From assembly GCF_030811655.1 (NCBI RefSeq), contig NZ_JAUSRE010000004.1, positions 62,001 through 126,000 of the forward strand: 64,000 nucleotides of DNA, written 5' to 3'. A program made the position numbers and the translations under genes. This DNA is from Pseudarthrobacter enclensis (GTDB lineage Bacteria > Actinomycetota > Actinomycetes > Actinomycetales > Micrococcaceae). This document shows, piece by piece, positions 8,788 through 17,317 of this stretch (position 1 is the stretch's first letter; every line of letters begins with the position of its first letter). The notes under the pieces were generated by a model that made no database searches, was not told where the DNA came from, and saw nothing but the letters and a program-made list of their open reading frames with translations.

Positions 8788-9255
8788 GTGGGCGTGACCG
8801 AACACCTGTACCTGGACAAACAGCATCCGGCCCTGTGGAAGTCGATCAGCGGGTTGGGACTCAAAGTGCAGGAAGCTGCCGAAGAAGCCGGGTTGGGGCG
8901 GGGGCTGCTGGAACTGCTCAACGTGCGGATCTCGCAAATCAACGGCTGCGCTTACTGCCTGGACCTCCACGTGCGGCGGGCCGGGGAGGCGGGGGAAAGT
9001 GCCCAGCGGTTGGCGGTACTGCCCGCGTGGCGCGAGACCACGCTGTTCACCGACAAAGAGCGCGCTGCCCTGGCGCTGGCGGAGAGCATCACCGAATTGC
9101 CGGACCAGCGCGTGCGTGAGCATGCAGAAGCCTTCGCTCGGGAGTGCCTTTCGGCCGAAGAGTTCTCGGCCGTGAGCTGGGTGGCCGTGACTATGAATGC
9201 GTTCAACCGGGTATCCATCACCAGCCACCACCCCGTCAGGCGGGACCGGCCATAG
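8788..9255 (+). CDS. AhpD-like carboxymuconolactone decarboxylase family protein
   Basis: Small helical protein of 155 residues of the CMD/AhpD superfamily. The diagnostic motif NGCAYCLDLHVRRA holds the redox CxxC pair and a conserved His three residues later, as in AhpD-type disulfide or peroxide-detoxifying proteins. It continues WRETTLFTDKERAALALAE, the usual second helix pair. The GTG at 8788 is chosen because AAAGGA lies five bases upstream; GTG at 8794 is an alternative, while ATG at 8743 would add an atypical leader. The gene sits alone between two blocks of DnaA boxes, which is its most unusual feature. Confidence 0.9.
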   Translation: MGVTEHLYLDKQHPALWKSISGLGLKVQEAAEEAGLGRGLLELLNVRISQINGCAYCLDLHVRRAGEAGESAQRLAVLPAWRETTLFTDKERAALALAESITELPDQRVREHAEAFARECLSAEEFSAVSWVAVTMNAFNRVSITSHHPVRRDRP

Positions 9256-9293
9256 CCTGCGCGACCTGCCGCCCTTCCGCAGGCGTGCAGCCG

Positions 9294-9421
9294 TTATCCA
9301 CAGGTGTTCCACAGTGTTAATAACGGCATGTGTGGGGTGGGTTTAGCCTCAGGAAGCTGCAATATGGGGATGGGCAGGGCTTCGCGTAGCAGAACCTTAT
9401 GGTTTTCCACATTGTGGATAA
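9294..9421. promoter_or_regulatory. DnaA-box cluster, right block
   Basis: In the gap 9256-9473 there are perfect boxes at 9294-9302 (TTATCCACA) and 9413-9421 (same, reverse strand), plus TTTTCCACA at 9403-9411 directly abutting the last one. TGTTAATAA at 9315-9323 repeats a motif from the left block (8570-8578). No gene is seen in this gap. Confidence 0.65.
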
Positions 9422-9473
9422 CCTTCCCAACAGCTGGGGATAACTGTAAGGTCGCAGGCTGGCGGCCGGTGGG

Positions 9474-10058
9474 CTAGCCGGGCCAAATCCCCGATGAGCC
9501 CCGGCGGTGGCTGCCCAGGAGGTGGGTGTCCACCATGCCCACAGCCTCCATCAGGGCGAACATGGTGGTGGGTCCAACAAAGGAGAAACCGCGCTTCCGC
9601 AGCGCCTTGGAGAGGGCAACGGACTCCGCCGACTGCGTGGGGATATCCGTGACCTCCGTCGGCCTGGGGGTGCTGGAGGGGCGGAAACTCCATACGAAGT
9701 CGACCAGGCCGCCGTCCTTGCGGAGCTCAACGGTGGCCTGCGCATTCTTTACCGTTGCAAGAATTTTCAAACGGTTCCTGATAATGCCGGGGTCCTGCAT
9801 CAACCGTTCCACGTCTGCGGTGCCGAACAAGGCGACAACGTCCGGATCGAAGCCGGCAAAGGCTGCACGGAACGCAGGACGCTTGCGCAGGATGGTGGCC
9901 CAGGAGAGGCCCGCCTGGAAGCCTTCCAGGCAAATCCGTTCGTAGAGGCCCTGCTCATCCGTGACGGGCAGCCCCCATTCCCGGTCGTAATACGTGCGCA
10001 TGAGGGGATCCGCGGCGGCCCAGGCAGGCCGGGCAAGCCCGTCCTCGCCGATGATCAC
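9474..10058 (-). CDS. tag: DNA-3-methyladenine glycosylase I family protein lacking most zinc ligands
   Basis: Base-excision repair glycosylase that removes 3-methyladenine. The helix-hairpin-helix enzyme core is intact: YERICLEGFQAGLSWATILRKR holds the catalytic Glu (E38 of E. coli Tag) and the base-stacking Trp, and KALRKRGFSFVGPTTMFALMEAVG follows. The zinc-snap residues differ: E. coli Cys4 and His17 are Pro11 and Tyr24 here, and Cys179 is Ser in THLLGSH, leaving one His. The start is uncertain. GTG at 10058 is the nearest standard start (194 residues), but a perfect AGGAGG sits six bases before an in-frame CTG at 10079. Confidence 0.88.
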   Translation of the reverse strand: MIIGEDGLARPAWAAADPLMRTYYDREWGLPVTDEQGLYERICLEGFQAGLSWATILRKRPAFRAAFAGFDPDVVALFGTADVERLMQDPGIIRNRLKILATVKNAQATVELRKDGGLVDFVWSFRPSSTPRPTEVTDIPTQSAESVALSKALRKRGFSFVGPTTMFALMEAVGMVDTHLLGSHRRGSSGIWPG

Positions 10059-10111
10059 GCCGGTTGCATCGGGAGCCAGTGCAGTCCTCCTCGGTAGGGT
10101 CCCGGGGCGTG

Positions 10112-10363
10112 CTAGGAACGCCAGCGGGTGGTCATCAGGAACCCAACGATGGCAATGCCGAAGCCTGCCACGATGTTCCACGACTGCCAGGCCTGGACGG
10201 GAAAGCGGCCCTCGCTGATGTAAAACGTAATGATCCAAAACAGGCCGATAATCATGAGGCCGAACATCACCGGCTTGAACCACACTGGATTGGGCTTGTA
10301 GGCCTGCTGGGAAGCCGGCTGGGCGCTGGGGGCAGTCTTCTTGCGAGGCCTTGACTCGGGCAC
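10112..10363 (-). CDS. crgA: Cell division protein CrgA
   Basis: Small membrane protein of 83 residues that helps assemble the divisome and links FtsZ to peptidoglycan synthesis in actinobacteria. It has a basic N-terminal cytosolic segment (PESRPRKK), then two membrane helices (about 30-52 and 60-80). NPVWFKPVMFGLMIIGLFWI and SWNIVAGFGIAIVGFLM are the signature of the family. The GTG start at 10363 has AAGGAG six bases upstream. The position beside the trpG-pknB region is the conserved one (as Rv0011c in Mycobacterium tuberculosis). Confidence 0.96.
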   Translation of the reverse strand: MPESRPRKKTAPSAQPASQQAYKPNPVWFKPVMFGLMIIGLFWIITFYISEGRFPVQAWQSWNIVAGFGIAIVGFLMTTRWRS

Positions 10364-10536
10364 TGGCTCTCCTTGGCGGGCTGGGCAAGCTCGGCGTCCG
10401 CGGCTTGGTATCCTGCAAGAAGGAAATTGCCAGCGGTCTGCGCGATCTTGGTCAAATCTGGATTCTTACTAGCAGCCAATTCTAGCCGCAGTTGATGGGC
10501 AACCAGTGCCCAGGGTGAACGCCCGGAGGAGAACGC

Positions 10537-11328
10537 GTGGTATTGCAGGAGAAGGCGGGGGCCGCCACCGGGCCCGCCCCTCGTCGTGCCCTGCTGCGCG
10601 GCACGGTGCAGGTGCTGGGCGAGCTGTTGATTACCGCAGGCATCATCCTCCTGCTCTTCGTAGCCTGGCAGTTGTGGTGGACCAATGTGGAATCAGATGC
10701 CAAGCAGAGCCAGGTCATCAAGCAATTTGCCCAGGACCTGGGGACCCCGGCCCCGGCTCCTACCGCAACAGCCCATCCCGGTTCGCCTGCCCCTGAAGAT
10801 TTCGGCAAGCCCGTCGTGGGAACCGCTCCCGGCCACGCGGGAACCATCGGCATCATGTATATTCCCCGGTTCGGTGCCACCTACACCCGCCCCATCGTGC
10901 AGGGAACCAGCCAGGACGTCCTGGACACCCTGGGAATCGGCCACTACAGCAATACGGCAATGCCGGGGGCCATTGGCAACTTTGCCGTTGCGGGACACCG
11001 CCAAACCCACGGCGCGGTGCTGGACAATATCCACACCCTGGTGCCCGGTGACAAGATCTACGTCCAGACGAAGGACGGTTACTACATCTACGTCTTCCGG
11101 AACAACCAGATCGTCATGCCCTCCCGCACCGACGTCCTGGATCCGGTACCCACCCAGCCCGGCGTCGCGCCCACCGAAAGCTACCTGACCATGACCAGCT
11201 GCAACCCCCGTTTCGGCGCGGAAGAACGCATCATCGCCTACGCCCTGCTGGACAGCTGGCGCCCTGCAGCGGCGGGACCGCCGGCTGAGATCGCCGCGCA
11301 GGTTGCGGCCGCCACCGGAAGGAGCTGA
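10537..11328 (+). CDS. srtE: Class E sortase
   Basis: Membrane-anchored transpeptidase that attaches secreted proteins with an LPxTG-like (usually LAxTG) signal to the cell wall. At 263 residues it has a short cytosolic start, one membrane helix (GELLITAGIILLLFVAWQLW, about 28-48), a Pro/Ala linker, then the sortase barrel. Catalytic His is in AGHRQTHGAVLDNI, Cys in YLTMTSCNP, and Arg in NPRFGAEERI. The GTG start at 10537 is preceded by GGAGGAG. It is followed by a small membrane protein gene two bases later and then trpG/pabA, so this looks like a three-gene operon. Substrate genes are not in the window. Confidence 0.94.
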   Translation: MVLQEKAGAATGPAPRRALLRGTVQVLGELLITAGIILLLFVAWQLWWTNVESDAKQSQVIKQFAQDLGTPAPAPTATAHPGSPAPEDFGKPVVGTAPGHAGTIGIMYIPRFGATYTRPIVQGTSQDVLDTLGIGHYSNTAMPGAIGNFAVAGHRQTHGAVLDNIHTLVPGDKIYVQTKDGYYIYVFRNNQIVMPSRTDVLDPVPTQPGVAPTESYLTMTSCNPRFGAEERIIAYALLDSWRPAAAGPPAEIAAQVAAATGRS

Positions 11329-11330
11329 CA

Positions 11331-11501
11331 GTGTACGCCTGGATATTCCGCCACCTCCCCGGACCGCTCTGGGTCAGGATCTCCATCTCGCTGGTACTGG
11401 TGTTCATTGCCCTGGTACTGATGGTCCAGTTCCTTTTCCCCTGGATGTCCCACTTCACCCAATTCACCGACTCGACGATTGGTTCTACAGACCAGCCATG
11501 A
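11331..11501 (+). CDS. Small single-helix membrane protein (56 aa)
   Basis: A short gene between the sortase and trpG/pabA. The GTG start at 11331 follows GGAAGGAG at the end of the sortase gene. The product VYAWIFRHLPGPLWVRISIS runs into LVLVFIALVLMVQFLFPWM, one membrane helix, then a 20-residue polar tail. Its stop overlaps the trpG/pabA start as ATGA, which argues for real translation and coupling. Similar short proteins are found in this spot in related genomes by my recollection; no function is known. Confidence 0.75.
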   Translation: MYAWIFRHLPGPLWVRISISLVLVFIALVLMVQFLFPWMSHFTQFTDSTIGSTDQP

Positions 11502-12139
11502 CCGCAACCAAGATCCTTGTAGTGGATAACTACGACAGCTTTGTCTACACCCTGGTGGGCTATCTCCAGGAACTCGGCGCCGAGACCACCGTGGTCCGCA
11601 ATGACGACGTGACGCTGGCAGAGGCAATTGAGCTTGCCAGCACCCGGGACGGCGTCCTGATCTCTCCCGGCCCGGGCAATCCTGCTGAGGCGGGGGTCTG
11701 CATCGAGCTGATCAAGTGGTGCGGTGAGAACAGCGTTCCCATGTTCGGCGTGTGCCTGGGCCACCAGGCTCTGGCGGAGGCCTTCGGCGGGAAGGTAACC
11801 CACGCCCCTGAGCTCATGCACGGCAAGACATCCCAGGTGGAGCACGTCGGCACCAGTGTTTTCGCCGGGCTCCCCTCCCCCGTCACAGCTACCCGCTACC
11901 ACTCGCTCGCGGCCGTCCGGGAATCCATCCCTGATGTCCTGGAGATCACTGCGCAAACGGCTTCTGGCGTCGTCATGGGTCTGCAGCACAGGACTGCCCC
12001 GCTGTGCGGAGTGCAGTTCCATCCCGAATCGGTCCTCACCGAAGGGGGGTACCAGATGCTCGGGAACTGGCTGGAGTCGCTGGGAATGAAGGGCGCGGCC
12101 GCCAGGGCAGCGAAGCTCAGCCCGCTGATCCAGCACTAG
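11498..12139 (+). CDS. pabA: Glutamine amidotransferase subunit of anthranilate or aminodeoxychorismate synthase
   Basis: Class I glutamine amidotransferase (213 residues) that releases ammonia from glutamine for the chorismate-using partner (TrpE or PabB). N-terminal ILVVDNYDSFVYTLVGYL is characteristic. The nucleophile is in FGVCLGHQALAEAFGG, and His and Glu are in VQFHPESV. The partner gene is not nearby, so trpG and pabA functions cannot be separated; a single copy may serve both pathways. The ATG at 11498 overlaps the previous stop by four bases. The location just before the pknB operon is conserved in actinobacteria, where it is usually annotated trpG or pabA. Confidence 0.93.
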   Translation: MTATKILVVDNYDSFVYTLVGYLQELGAETTVVRNDDVTLAEAIELASTRDGVLISPGPGNPAEAGVCIELIKWCGENSVPMFGVCLGHQALAEAFGGKVTHAPELMHGKTSQVEHVGTSVFAGLPSPVTATRYHSLAAVRESIPDVLEITAQTASGVVMGLQHRTAPLCGVQFHPESVLTEGGYQMLGNWLESLGMKGAAARAAKLSPLIQH

Positions 12140-12164
12140 CCGGGACCAGCCCGGGCACAGGCTG

Positions 12165-14117
12165 TCAGCCCTTCCTGGTGGGCTTCGGCGTCGGGCTGGA
12201 TGACGGCGTCGGGGTGTCCGTGGGGGAGGGTGTGGGCGCCGGTGCCTTCGCCACCACGATCGTGATCGTCTTTCCCTGGTCAACCGCCGCATTGGCGGGG
12301 TCGCTCTGGTCCGTGACTTTCCCCGGCTCCACCTGCGAGTTCTCCGCCTCAACCACCGAAGGGACCAGGCCCAGCTGCTTCAAGGCAGCCTCGGCCTCGT
12401 CACGGCCAAGGCCCCGCAGTTCCGGGACCACGACTTTGCCGGTGGAAACGATGAGCTCCACGCTGCTGCCAACGCCAACGCTTTGACCCGGGGCCGGGTT
12501 GGAGGTGATCACTATTCCGGCCGGTACCGTGGCACTGTTGGCGGTGGTGGTGGACGGTGATCCCACCAGGCCCACCTGGCGCAGGATGTCCCGGGCAGCC
12601 GCCTCCGTCTTGCCGGGGAGGACATCCGGAACCTTCACTGAGCTGGGCCCCTGGGAGACGTTGAGGACAACTTCAGCACCCGGATCCAGGGACGCCCCGG
12701 CTGCGGGGTCCGTCCCGATGGCGGTTCCCTTAGGCACGGTGTCGTTTGACGACCGAGCGATTTTGGGGCGGAGGCCCGCGTTATACAGTTCCTGCAGCGC
12801 CGCGGTTTCGGTCATGGCAGCCACCGACGGGATCTGGATCTTGGGCGCAGCCGGAACGGGACGGTTGACCGTCTGGTAGAGCCACAAGCCACCGCCGGCG
12901 AGGATCAGCAGGGTGAAGATCACCAAGGTGGCAATCCAGGCACGACGCCGTGACTTCTGATGGGTGGTCCGCTCGCGTTCCTGGGGGAAGCCGAGCGGGA
13001 GTTCATCGTCAGCTCCGTGCCCGTCTGCCAGCTCCAGCGGAGCCGCCGGGACGCCGTCGTCATGGAAAAGGCTGGTGGCAGCGAGGCGACCTGTGGGCGC
13101 CTCATCGGCGAAACCTGCCCCCGCCGCCCCGAAAGCCTCGGTGGGCGGCGCAGCCTCGGGGACATGGTCGTTGGGATCTGTGGGCGCCTCGGAAGCCGGG
13201 ACGGGCGGTAGGGCCACGCCGGCCTTGGCGGCGCGGAGGGCCCGGCGGAAAGCTGCGGCATCCTGGAACCTGTCGTCCCGGTTTTTCTGCAGGGCCTTGG
13301 CCAGCACGGTGTCCAGCGCAGGTGTCACCTGTGGATTGAGGCTGCTGGCCGGCTCTGGAATTTCCCGGACGTGCTGGTAGGCCACGGATACCGGGCTGTC
13401 CCCGACGAACGGTGGCCGCGAAGTCAGCATTTCGTAGAGCAGGCATGCAGCAGAATACAGGTCGCTGCGGGCGTCCACGGTTTCGCCCCGGGCCTGTTCC
13501 GGTGAAAGGTACTGCGCCGTTCCCACCACTGCCTGCGTCTGGGTCATGGTGGCGGAGGAATCGGCGATGGCGCGGGCGATGCCGAAGTCCATGACCTTCA
13601 CCGAATTGGCGCCCTGGCAGTACATCACGTTGGCAGGTTTGATGTCCCGGTGCACAATCCCTGCCTTGTGGCTGTACTCAAGGGCTCCGAGTACGCCCAG
13701 GCAGTAGTCAATGGCCTGGTCGATGGTGACATCATTGGCACGAATCAGATCGCGCAGCGTCTTGCCTTCAACGTATTCCATCACGATGTAGGGCACCCGC
13801 ACGTCCTCGCCGCTGCCCTCATGGACCAGATGCTCGCCGGTGTCGAAGATGGCCACGATGGACGGGTGGTTCAGGGCTGCCACCGCCTGGGCTTCACGCT
13901 TGAACCGGGCCTGGAACTGTGGGTCCCGGGCCATGTCCGGCCGCAGCAGCTTGATGGCAACGGTCCTGCCAAGGCGGGTATCGGTGCCCTTGTAGACGTC
14001 CGCCATGCCGCCGCGGCCAATGAGGTTGCCCAGCTCGTAGCGGCCGCTCAGGACACGCCGGTTGTCCACCGGAAGGCTGTCCTCCCGGTGCAACGGAGTG
14101 CGTGGTGACTCATTCAC
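12165..14117 (-). CDS. pknB: Serine/threonine protein kinase PknB with three PASTA domains
   Basis: Receptor kinase that senses peptidoglycan fragments and controls cell-wall growth. At 650 residues, the kinase domain is ~24-290 with Gly-rich loop IGRGGMADVY, Lys in VAIKLL, catalytic HRDIKPAN, DFGIAR and an activation loop with TMTQTQ before GTAQYLSPEQ. A juxtamembrane linker and one membrane helix (~391-413, AWIATLVIFTLLILAGGGLW) follow. Three extracellular PASTA repeats begin at IPSVAAM, VPDVLPG and VPELRGL. The tail is Ser/Pro/Thr-rich. It is the last gene of the operon fhaA-fhaB-pstP-rodA-pbpA-pknA-pknB, 15 bases after pknA. M. tuberculosis PknB has four PASTA repeats. Confidence 0.97.
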   Translation of the reverse strand: MNESPRTPLHREDSLPVDNRRVLSGRYELGNLIGRGGMADVYKGTDTRLGRTVAIKLLRPDMARDPQFQARFKREAQAVAALNHPSIVAIFDTGEHLVHEGSGEDVRVPYIVMEYVEGKTLRDLIRANDVTIDQAIDYCLGVLGALEYSHKAGIVHRDIKPANVMYCQGANSVKVMDFGIARAIADSSATMTQTQAVVGTAQYLSPEQARGETVDARSDLYSAACLLYEMLTSRPPFVGDSPVSVAYQHVREIPEPASSLNPQVTPALDTVLAKALQKNRDDRFQDAAAFRRALRAAKAGVALPPVPASEAPTDPNDHVPEAAPPTEAFGAAGAGFADEAPTGRLAATSLFHDDGVPAAPLELADGHGADDELPLGFPQERERTTHQKSRRRAWIATLVIFTLLILAGGGLWLYQTVNRPVPAAPKIQIPSVAAMTETAALQELYNAGLRPKIARSSNDTVPKGTAIGTDPAAGASLDPGAEVVLNVSQGPSSVKVPDVLPGKTEAAARDILRQVGLVGSPSTTTANSATVPAGIVITSNPAPGQSVGVGSSVELIVSTGKVVVPELRGLGRDEAEAALKQLGLVPSVVEAENSQVEPGKVTDQSDPANAAVDQGKTITIVVAKAPAPTPSPTDTPTPSSSPTPKPTRKG

Positions 14118-14132
14118 TGGTGATCCCGATGT

Positions 14133-15860
14133 TTACGGTGCGCAGGTCGGAGGCGTCCCAGGCGTCTGGCCGGCCGCGCAGGTTGGCAGGGGCGAGATGG
14201 GCGTGGGCCCCGCTACCGGGGACGAGGAGGTTGGGGCAGCCGTCGGTGCCGCCGTGGTGGGGGCAGGAGCCGGGGCGGTGGCGTAGACAACAGTGATCAA
14301 GGATCCCTTGGGCACCGTTCCGGTCGGGTTCAACTCAAGCACGGTTCCCGGGGCGGCGGAGGTGCTCTCCTGTGGGAGGACCGTTACCTGAAGCCCCATG
14401 CCCGCCAGGGTCGACTGCACCTGGCGGTAGTCCTTGCCCAGGTACGCGGCTGGAATCACGTTCACCGTGGCCTGTGTGGGCGTCGGCGTGGGCGTGGGAG
14501 TAGGGGTGTTCCGCGTTTGGGTAGGCGTAGCGGACGGAGTGGTCGGGGTGGGGGTGGCCGACGCCGTGGGCGTGCTGCTGGCCGTGGCGCTTGTCGTGGG
14601 GTTGCCGGCAGGCGAAAAGAGGCCTGCCTGGTTCAGGAGGAAACCCACGAGCGCAAACAGGAGCAGCAGGATCAGGGCGATCAGGGGCCATGTCCAGGGG
14701 CTGCGGCCCTTGCGGCGGGGCTCATCGGAGGGCTCGTCGTCGTACGTCTCCTCCTCTTGGTCCCAGTTCCGCTCGGCAGCCAATGCGTTGGCCCGGGCAA
14801 GTGGTCCCGGCGCACGCTCCGCACCATCGGCAGTCGCACCATGGGCACCGGCAGCCATTGCGGCGGCAGCGCCGGCCGCACCTGCCCCGAGCACCGGCAG
14901 GGCGGAGGTGGCGGTGGATGAATCCCGGTGGGTGCCAATGACACCGGTGGGGGCGGTGGCGGTGTCAACAGGGGCAGTGATGGGACCGGTGTCGGCGTCG
15001 AAAAGAAGCATGCCGGGCACAGCGGCACGTGCTGCGCTGATATCGCCGTTGCGGATGGCTTCAGCAGCTTCGGCCAACTTGATGGCATTGGCAGGACGGT
15101 CCTTGGGGTCCTTGGCCAGCATCGACATCAGGAGCGCGCGCACAGGAGCAGGCAGGGTTTCTGAAAGCGGAGGCGGTGCGTCGTTCACCTGGGCCAGTGC
15201 GATGGCAATCTGCGACTCACCGGAGAACGGCCGGTGGCCGCTGAGGCATTCGTATCCGATGACGCCCAGTGAGTAGATGTCCGAAGAGCCGGTGGCCGTC
15301 TGGCCGGTCGCCTGCTCAGGAGCCAGGTACTGCGCTGTACCCATGACCTGTCCGGTCTGCGTGAGCGGCACCTGGTCGGCCAGGCGGGCGATGCCGAAGT
15401 CTGTGACTTTGACACGGCCGTCGGGGGTGATGAGGAGGTTGCCCGGCTTGACGTCGCGGTGGACAAGGCCCTGGGCGTGGGCGACTGCCAGCGCGCGCGC
15501 GGTCTGGGCGATGATCGAGAGTGTCCGGTCCGGCGACAGGACCTGTTCGTGCTCGATGATGCTGCTCAGCGGCTGGCCCGGGACCAGTTCCATGACCAGG
15601 TACGCCGAGCCCTCTTCTTCGCCGTAATCGAAGACGTTGGCGATCCCCACATGGTTCAGGAGGGCGGTGTGGCGGGCTTCGGCACGGAAACGCTGGAGGA
15701 AGCCGGGGTCACCCGTGTATTCCTCCTTCAGCACCTTGATGGCGACGATGCGGCCCAGGACGAGGTCTTTGGCCTTCCAGACTTCCCCCATGCCGCCGAT
15801 CGCGATCCGCGTAGTCAGCTGGAATCTGCCGCCGAGGGTGATTCCCGTTGTAGGCCTCAC
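14133..15860 (-). CDS. pknA: Serine/threonine protein kinase PknA with one PASTA domain
   Basis: Second kinase of the operon, 575 residues. The kinase domain is ~12-270, with [34 protein letters not shown] and an activation loop with [18 protein letters not shown] membrane helix lies at ~388-412 ([19 protein letters not shown]). A Thr/Pro-rich spacer precedes a single PASTA-like repeat (~463-528, [20 protein letters not shown] onward), and a second Pro/Ala/Thr-rich tail ends the protein. M. tuberculosis PknA lacks PASTA, so this is a lineage difference. The start overlaps the pbpA stop by four bases (ATGA). Order in the operon is the basis for calling it PknA. Confidence 0.95.
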   Translation of the reverse strand: MRPTTGITLGGRFQLTTRIAIGGMGEVWKAKDLVLGRIVAIKVLKEEYTGDPGFLQRFRAEARHTALLNHVGIANVFDYGEEEGSAYLVMELVPGQPLSSIIEHEQVLSPDRTLSIIAQTARALAVAHAQGLVHRDVKPGNLLITPDGRVKVTDFGIARLADQVPLTQTGQVMGTAQYLAPEQATGQTATGSSDIYSLGVIGYECLSGHRPFSGESQIAIALAQVNDAPPPLSETLPAPVRALLMSMLAKDPKDRPANAIKLAEAAEAIRNGDISAARAAVPGMLLFDADTGPITAPVDTATAPTGVIGTHRDSSTATSALPVLGAGAAGAAAAMAAGAHGATADGAERAPGPLARANALAAERNWDQEEETYDDEPSDEPRRKGRSPWTWPLIALILLLLFALVGFLLNQAGLFSPAGNPTTSATASSTPTASATPTPTTPSATPTQTRNTPTPTPTPTPTQATVNVIPAAYLGKDYRQVQSTLAGMGLQVTVLPQESTSAAPGTVLELNPTGTVPKGSLITVVYATAPAPAPTTAAPTAAPTSSSPVAGPTPISPLPTCAAGQTPGTPPTCAP

Positions 15861-17317
15861 TTATTCAACACCGCCTCAAAAATCTTCTTCGCGTTAGGAC
15901 TGGTTAGCTTTGCGCCCGCGTAGATGTCTACGCCTTCCATGACGATCGTGACACTGACCTTGGGGTTGTCCGCGGGGGCGAACCCGGTGAACCACGAGTT
16001 GTTCAGGCCATTGCCCAGTTCGGCGGTGCCGGTCTTGCCAGCCACCTGGACGCCGGGGACTGCTGCGGACTTGGCGATGCCATCGGTGACCACGCTGGTC
16101 ATCCATTCAGTGATCTGCTTGGCGATGTCGGGAGTGGTGGACGTCCTCAGCTGCGCCGGCTTGGGCTCGTCGATCACCCGCAGGTCCGGGGACCTCAGTG
16201 TCTTGACCAGGGTGGGCGCCATCTGTGCCCCGCCATTGGCGATGGCCGACGTCATCATGTTGACCTGCAGGGGCGTGACGCGGACGTCCTTCTGGCCGAT
16301 TGCCGACTGGGCAAGGCCTGGTTTGTCCAGGTTGTCCGGGAAGCCGTTGCCCAGCGCATGGCCGAGCTTCAGCTGGTCCCCGACATCCTCGCCGAAGCCA
16401 AACTTCTTGGCCTGGTCCGCAATGGCGTTGCGGCCAAGGTCCAGCGCGATGCTGGCGAACGGGGTGTTGCAGGACTGCTGCAGGGCGAAGGCGAAGCTGG
16501 CAGTGTCGCGGGTGTAGCAGTTGCCGCCGGCATAGTTAGGCAGCTTGTACTGGATGCCGTCGAAGGGCATTTCGGCGGGGTTGGGCAGGACGCTGTCCTT
16601 GTTGTACTTCCCGGAGGCCAGGGCGGCTGCGGTGTCCACAAGCTTGAAGACAGATCCGGGAGCGAGGAGCTCGCCCGTGGGACCGCTGACGTTCTGGTTC
16701 AGGTTGATGCCCGGAACCTTGACCAGCTCGTTCATGTTGGCACCCTCGGCCGCAGGGTCCTGTGTGGCCACAAGGTTGGGGTTATAGGACGGCTTGGAGG
16801 CCATGGCCAGGATGGCACCGGTCTTGGGATTGCTCACCACGATCGATCCACGCTGTCCGTCCGGAATCAGGCTGTAGGCGAGTTGCTGGATCTGCGGGTC
16901 AATGGTGAGTTCCACCGATGCGCCCTTGGGCTGGTTGCCCAGGAAGAGCTGGCCCACCCGGTCAAGGAAGAGCTGGTCGGAGTTGCCCGCCAGTTCGGCG
17001 CCCATGGCCTGTTCCAGGCCGGTGGCTCCGTAGTTCTTCGAAAAGTATCCGGTGATCCCCGCGTACAGTTCAGGCTGGGCGTAGGTGCGCTGGAACTTAC
17101 AGGTCTCGGATCCGGTGTCCACCGACTCGGCCACAGGGGTGCCGCCCACAATAATGGCACCACGGTCATTGCAGTAGTTCTGCAGGATGGCACGCTGGTT
17201 CAGCGGGTTGGTCTTGAGATCGTCAGCACCCACCACCTGTACGTAGCTGATGGCGCCGAAGATCAGCGCAAACATCGCAACGGCGGCGACCCAAGAATGA
17301 CGTATCGCCTGGTTCAT
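15857..17317 (-). CDS. pbpA: Penicillin-binding protein PbpA (class B transpeptidase)
   Basis: Cross-links peptidoglycan as the partner of the RodA glycosyltransferase. At 486 residues it has one N-terminal membrane anchor ([22 protein letters not shown]), a dimerisation or pedestal region, then the transpeptidase domain. Active-site motifs are SVFK (in [15 protein letters not shown]), SCN (QQSCNTPFA) and KTGT ([11 protein letters not shown]). [19 protein letters not shown] is the usual signature before the active site. Start ATG overlaps the rodA stop by four bases and stop overlaps pknA by four, so the operon is tightly coupled. Confidence 0.97.
   Translation of the reverse strand: MNQAIRHSWVAAVAMFALIFGAISYVQVVGADDLKTNPLNQRAILQNYCNDRGAIIVGGTPVAESVDTGSETCKFQRTYAQPELYAGITGYFSKNYGATGLEQAMGAELAGNSDQLFLDRVGQLFLGNQPKGASVELTIDPQIQQLAYSLIPDGQRGSIVVSNPKTGAILAMASKPSYNPNLVATQDPAAEGANMNELVKVPGINLNQNVSGPTGELLAPGSVFKLVDTAAALASGKYNKDSVLPNPAEMPFDGIQYKLPNYAGGNCYTRDTASFAFALQQSCNTPFASIALDLGRNAIADQAKKFGFGEDVGDQLKLGHALGNGFPDNLDKPGLAQSAIGQKDVRVTPLQVNMMTSAIANGGAQMAPTLVKTLRSPDLRVIDEPKPAQLRTSTTPDIAKQITEWMTSVVTDGIAKSAAVPGVQVAGKTGTAELGNGLNNSWFTGFAPADNPKVSVTIVMEGVDIYAGAKLTSPNAKKIFEAVLNK

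Noticed and set aside
8306..9421. Calling the DnaA-box cluster the chromosomal origin
   Set aside because: oriC in this group is expected between dnaA and dnaN, upstream of gyrB-gyrA; no long AT-rich unwinding element is seen here. It is recorded as a DnaA-binding region only.
11231..12352. 373-residue minus-strand frame across pabA
   Set aside because: Arg/Pro/His-rich shadow with no domain; overlaps a sure gene in full.
12165..14117. Four PASTA repeats in PknB as in M. tuberculosis
   Set aside because: Only three repeats can be traced (starting IPSVAAM, VPDVLPG, VPELRGL) before the Ser/Pro-rich tail.
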